Of a stretch of DNA of 17,405 bases, positions 16,601 to 17,405 are shown one piece after another. The notes under the pieces were generated by a model. It did no database searches and was not told the origin of the DNA. It was given only the letters and a program-made list of their open reading frames with translations. How positions within the stretch are numbered: the stretch's first letter is position 1; each line of letters starts with the position of its first letter. This DNA is from Pseudomarimonas sp964350895 (lineage in GTDB: Bacteria > Pseudomonadota > Gammaproteobacteria > Xanthomonadales > Xanthomonadaceae): the NCBI GenBank assembly GCA_964350895.1, contig CAYGMG010000081.1, forward strand, positions 1 through 17,405, read 5' to 3'. The translations under genes and the position numbers were made by a program.

Positions 16601-16676
16601 GCGCGCCAGCCTGCGCGTCCAGGCCTGCAGCGAGCGCATCTGCCTGTTGCCGGAAACGCTCACCCTGGTTCGTTGA
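13650..16676 (+). CDS. Exported DUF255 thioredoxin-fold protein with DsbD-alpha-like C-terminus, N-terminus invaded by repeats
   Basis: A 1008-residue protein, probably periplasmic and involved in thiol redox. GTG at 13650 overlaps the upstream TGA and there is no clear ribosome site, so translation is likely coupled. A signal-peptide core (LLRRSSLLGVLAAGLAS) is followed by low-complexity and repeat-derived sequence at about 20-207. More normal-looking sequence at 226-275 is then interrupted by another repeat (RHSREGGNP, 292-300). The DUF255/DsbH-like domain starts near 331 (NPLIHASSPYLLQHAFNPIDW), with redox motif Cys376-Tyr-Trp-Cys379 and DREERPEID at 406-414. An alpha/alpha-barrel-like region follows with HGGFFRYSTQRDWSQPHFEKM near 568-588 and DSKTLTDWNAL at 709-719. 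The tail, about 895-1008, resembles the DsbD alpha domain (LQPGWHVNA and QACSERICLLPETLTL, Cys993/Cys998). A later start, such as GTG at 14325, would skip the repeats but lose the signal peptide. Substrate unknown; the FG-GAP partner is a candidate. Confidence 0.88.
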   Translation: MSLLRRSSLLGVLAAGLASWMPAFAGMTNPGALAFAFASASAPAPAPALAEIRAARHATTIPGTNLAAKNPDTRHSAKNPGTRHSAKITGAQLSAKNRAAHNASASSPRRRGSIAVGTDTPKSWMPAFAGMTNPGASASTSAESRAARPATTIPGTNLAAKNPDTRHSAKNPGTRHSAKITGAQLSAKNRAAHNASASSPRRRGSSLPVQRCGLATGQATSINVSGVTPAFVPPPGTQPDEAIWRRRTQAADTALNQHPWLRDYLPATDRDANQSAPAPPPVMPCDHTPPLRHSREGGNPASRSTECDPVAVDPRTGEGEATEPRGAPTIPLNPLIHASSPYLLQHAFNPIDWREYPGPERSDTRLRLISIGYSTCYWCHRMAEEAFSDARIGELLNTRFHAIKIDREERPEIDAHYTRLQRLSRAEVGWPVTVIESASGDVLFVGSYLEADALHGLLQRLDRLLGAAPAALDAMAASFRALQAQQAASAASGSAAVEAIELLPTSDFLRDDWDAELGGRVGNQKFPDPPLLHWLLDRALREPDSGAAAALATQLDRMLASGLFDPLHGGFFRYSTQRDWSQPHFEKMLHTQAQLLRIYARAGAHWQRPAWQSAARRIAGFSKAWLAGADGLYASAVDARFQGREGGYYLLPPATSARLRRERSWLAEDASAELRQLRLAPAALDLSDLDAALESLAAAIPSPTARPFIDSKTLTDWNALQAEALLALSDLPGSSAAADHAIAIIDRLWQRFDPASGALQRDQHGSVSAALADYAHLAKALQAQHARSLSAQALQRSAQLLRAAVSRYLPNDSAAELAQGEPGRDSETPAPLASLCEALHRQSTRDPDEAWRNDSQRCLSTLATLASSHDGHNWSAQRTQALVEHGEIAPAVFFADGKGRAWLRHDAGTKRSQVQLDLQPGWHVNAHDARIERLVPTALMPVDNAGQALAVNYPAGSEQTLSVFDAPLRLYEGRVLLTIDGDAERASLRVQACSERICLLPETLTLVR
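13743..13796 (+). repeat. Hexanucleotide microsatellite (GCGTTC/GCGTCC-like, nine units)
   Basis: Nine 6-bp units related to GCGTCC encode the alternating segment ALAFAFASASAPAPAPAL. The second cassette has only three units (14055-14072). The six-unit difference (36 bp) keeps the reading frame. Confidence 0.9.
13849..13956 (+). repeat. 27-nt tandem repeats, four units (copy 1)
   Basis: Four 27-bp units starting GCAAAGA encode nine-residue motifs AKNPDTRHS, AKNPGTRHS, AKITGAQLS and AKNRAAHNA. The first two units are nearly identical and the later ones diverge. The block recurs at about 14125-14232. Confidence 0.88.
14015..14265 (+). repeat. Duplicated cassette, copy 2, inside the DUF255 gene
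   Basis: Begins with the inverted palindrome (14018-14044) and ends with the direct one (14240-14266). The 159 bp at 14107-14265 appear identical to 13831-13989. The copy is 36 bp shorter in its hexanucleotide tract and has a few substitutions just after it. A 25-bp linker separates the copies. Confidence 0.92.
14524..14550 (+). repeat. Palindromic repeat inside DUF255 gene (ATTCCC variant)
   Basis: Hairpin ATTCCCGC-GAAG-GCGGGAAT read in frame as RHSREGGNPAS (residues 292-302), about 30 codons before the conserved DUF255 domain. It is the fifth palindrome in this gene, and the repeat is read in three different frames within one protein. Confidence 0.9.
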
Positions 16677-16686
16677 GCGCGAATTC

Positions 16687-16702
16687 CGCCGCGCCCGCGG
16701 CG
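16687..16702 (+). terminator. Possible hairpin after DUF255 gene
   Basis: CGCCGCG/CGCGGCG with a 2-nt centre begins 10 bp after the stop codon. It is GC-rich and has no T-run. In DNA of this composition such palindromes arise easily, so this is only a weak terminator candidate. Confidence 0.25.
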
Positions 16703-16940
16703 CGTCCGGGCCATGCGCGCCGCCGCGATGCCAATCCGCCGATCAGGGCGCGCGAGGCTACCCGCCAATCGCGACGCTCTGCTGCCCTTTCCTGCCTGCA
16801 ACTGCGACACCCCCAGCACGCCAACGAGCACGCAACGCGCACCGCCGCCGCCCGCGCGACCGCGAACCGCGAACCGCGAATCCTCCGCGGAAGCCTCCAA
16901 GTCACGCGCCTGCCCGCAAGCCCGGAGGCCCCGCCATGCC

Positions 16941-17070
16941 GTCACCCCCGCGCAGTCGGGACTCCAGCTCGGGCGAACTTCTGAGCAAGAAAGGTCAGGG
17001 AATCGACCTCCCAACGGCCAACTCGCCGTCACTCCCATGGCCAACGAATCGTCGTTCCCGCGAAGACGCT
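16941..17070 (+). repeat. Decayed palindromic repeats
   Basis: A degenerate copy at 16941-16967 has broken pairing (CCCCCGCG against GTCGGGACT). A half copy starts at 17051 (GTCGTTCCCGCGAAGACG) and is joined to CTGCTGTCCG, the same junction as at 76-103. Bases 16677-16940 hold no credible gene, only GC-rich sequence and a short CGCGAAC tandem near 16860. Confidence 0.65.
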
Positions 17071-17405
17071 CTGCTGTCCGGCGAAACTCGAAAGCCCCCC
17101 CACCTCGTCACCCCCGCGTAGGCGGGGGTCCAGCTTCTGCTCCTCACGTCGTCGATTTCGCCGCGAAGAGCTGCATCCCCGCATGCGCGGGCCCGCGAAG
17201 GCGCACTGCTGTCCGTGGAAACTCGAAACACTCCCGACCTCGTCACCCCCGCGTAGGCGGGGGTCCAGCTTCTGCTCTTCAAGCCGTTGATCTCGCTGCG
17301 TAGAGCTGGATCCCCGACTGCGCGCACTGCTGTCCGGGGAAACTCGAAAGACTCCCGACCTCGTCACCCCCGCGTAGGCGGGGGTCCAGCTTCTGCTCTT
17401 CAAGC
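17066..17405 (+). repeat. Three direct ~121-135-bp composite repeat units
   Basis: Units start near 17066, 17201 and 17322; the last is cut by the window end. Each has CTGCTGTCCG, a GAAACTCGAAA stretch and a CTC box. Then comes a full palindrome with stem ACCCCCGC/GCGGGGGT (17107-17133, 17242-17268, 17363-17389) and CAGCTTCTGCTC. After it comes a decayed inverted palindrome (17171-17193, 17306-17324). A related unit is inverted at 211-296. Confidence 0.88.

Noticed and set aside
16713..17303. Plus-strand open frame of 196 codons in the right-edge region
   Set aside because: Composed of low-complexity sequence and palindromic repeats, with no ribosome site or domain.
17107..17389. CRISPR-like array of three palindromic ~27-bp repeats
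   Set aside because: Spacing is 121-135 bp, the intervening sequences are themselves conserved, and there are no cas genes; this is a dispersed repeat array.

Overview
The base composition is high-GC with strong third-position G/C bias. Short palindromic repeats are abundant, with stem ATCCCCGC/GCGGGGAT or variants, together with a GTAGGGTGCGCC family and a Pseudomonas/Xanthomonadales-type REP. The adjacent scoA/scoB genes and a CpsG/ManB-type phosphomannomutase are also present. Together these suggest a gammaproteobacterium of the Xanthomonadales/Lysobacterales group. This is an inference from gene flavour and repeats; no rRNA or other taxonomic marker is present.

Layout. Bases 1-499 hold only repeats. 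Next come a DMT/EamA transporter (500-1387, +), a repeat-rich spacer, then the two subunits of a 3-oxoacid CoA-transferase on the minus strand: scoB at 1622-2248 and scoA at 2433-3161. A 184-bp repeat-filled gap separates them. A phosphomannomutase (3446-4798, +) converges on a giant exported protein (4913-10150, -). That protein has seven ~155-160-residue repeat domains, six fibronectin-III domains and an IPTL-like C-terminal sorting tail. Divergent from it, across 362 bp, is an apparent two-gene unit on the plus strand. The first gene is an exported FG-GAP/ASPIC (CRTAC1-like) propeller protein (10513-13653). It overlaps by GTGA an exported thioredoxin-fold DUF255 protein with a DsbD-alpha-like C-terminus (13650-16676). 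Bases 16677-17405 hold only repeats, including three direct ~121-135-bp units also seen inverted at the left edge.

The most striking feature is the N-terminus of the DUF255 gene. About 200 codons (roughly residues 20-207) are built from dispersed palindromic repeats, a hexanucleotide microsatellite, a 27-nt tandem repeat and a recent duplication. A further palindrome lies near residue 295. All of it is kept in frame between a signal peptide and the catalytic part. Across the window the palindromes vary by compensating stem changes, so the hairpin itself appears to be what is conserved. Two genes end in TAG codons that lie inside copies of the GTAGGGTGCGCC repeat.

Functionally the genes fall into ketone-body/acetoacetate activation (scoAB), sugar-nucleotide supply for surface polysaccharide (phosphomannomutase), a cell-surface or secreted adhesin-like protein, and an extracytoplasmic propeller/thiol-redox pair. 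Nothing indicates that all of them work as one system. The propeller-redox pair is the best candidate for an undescribed functional unit.
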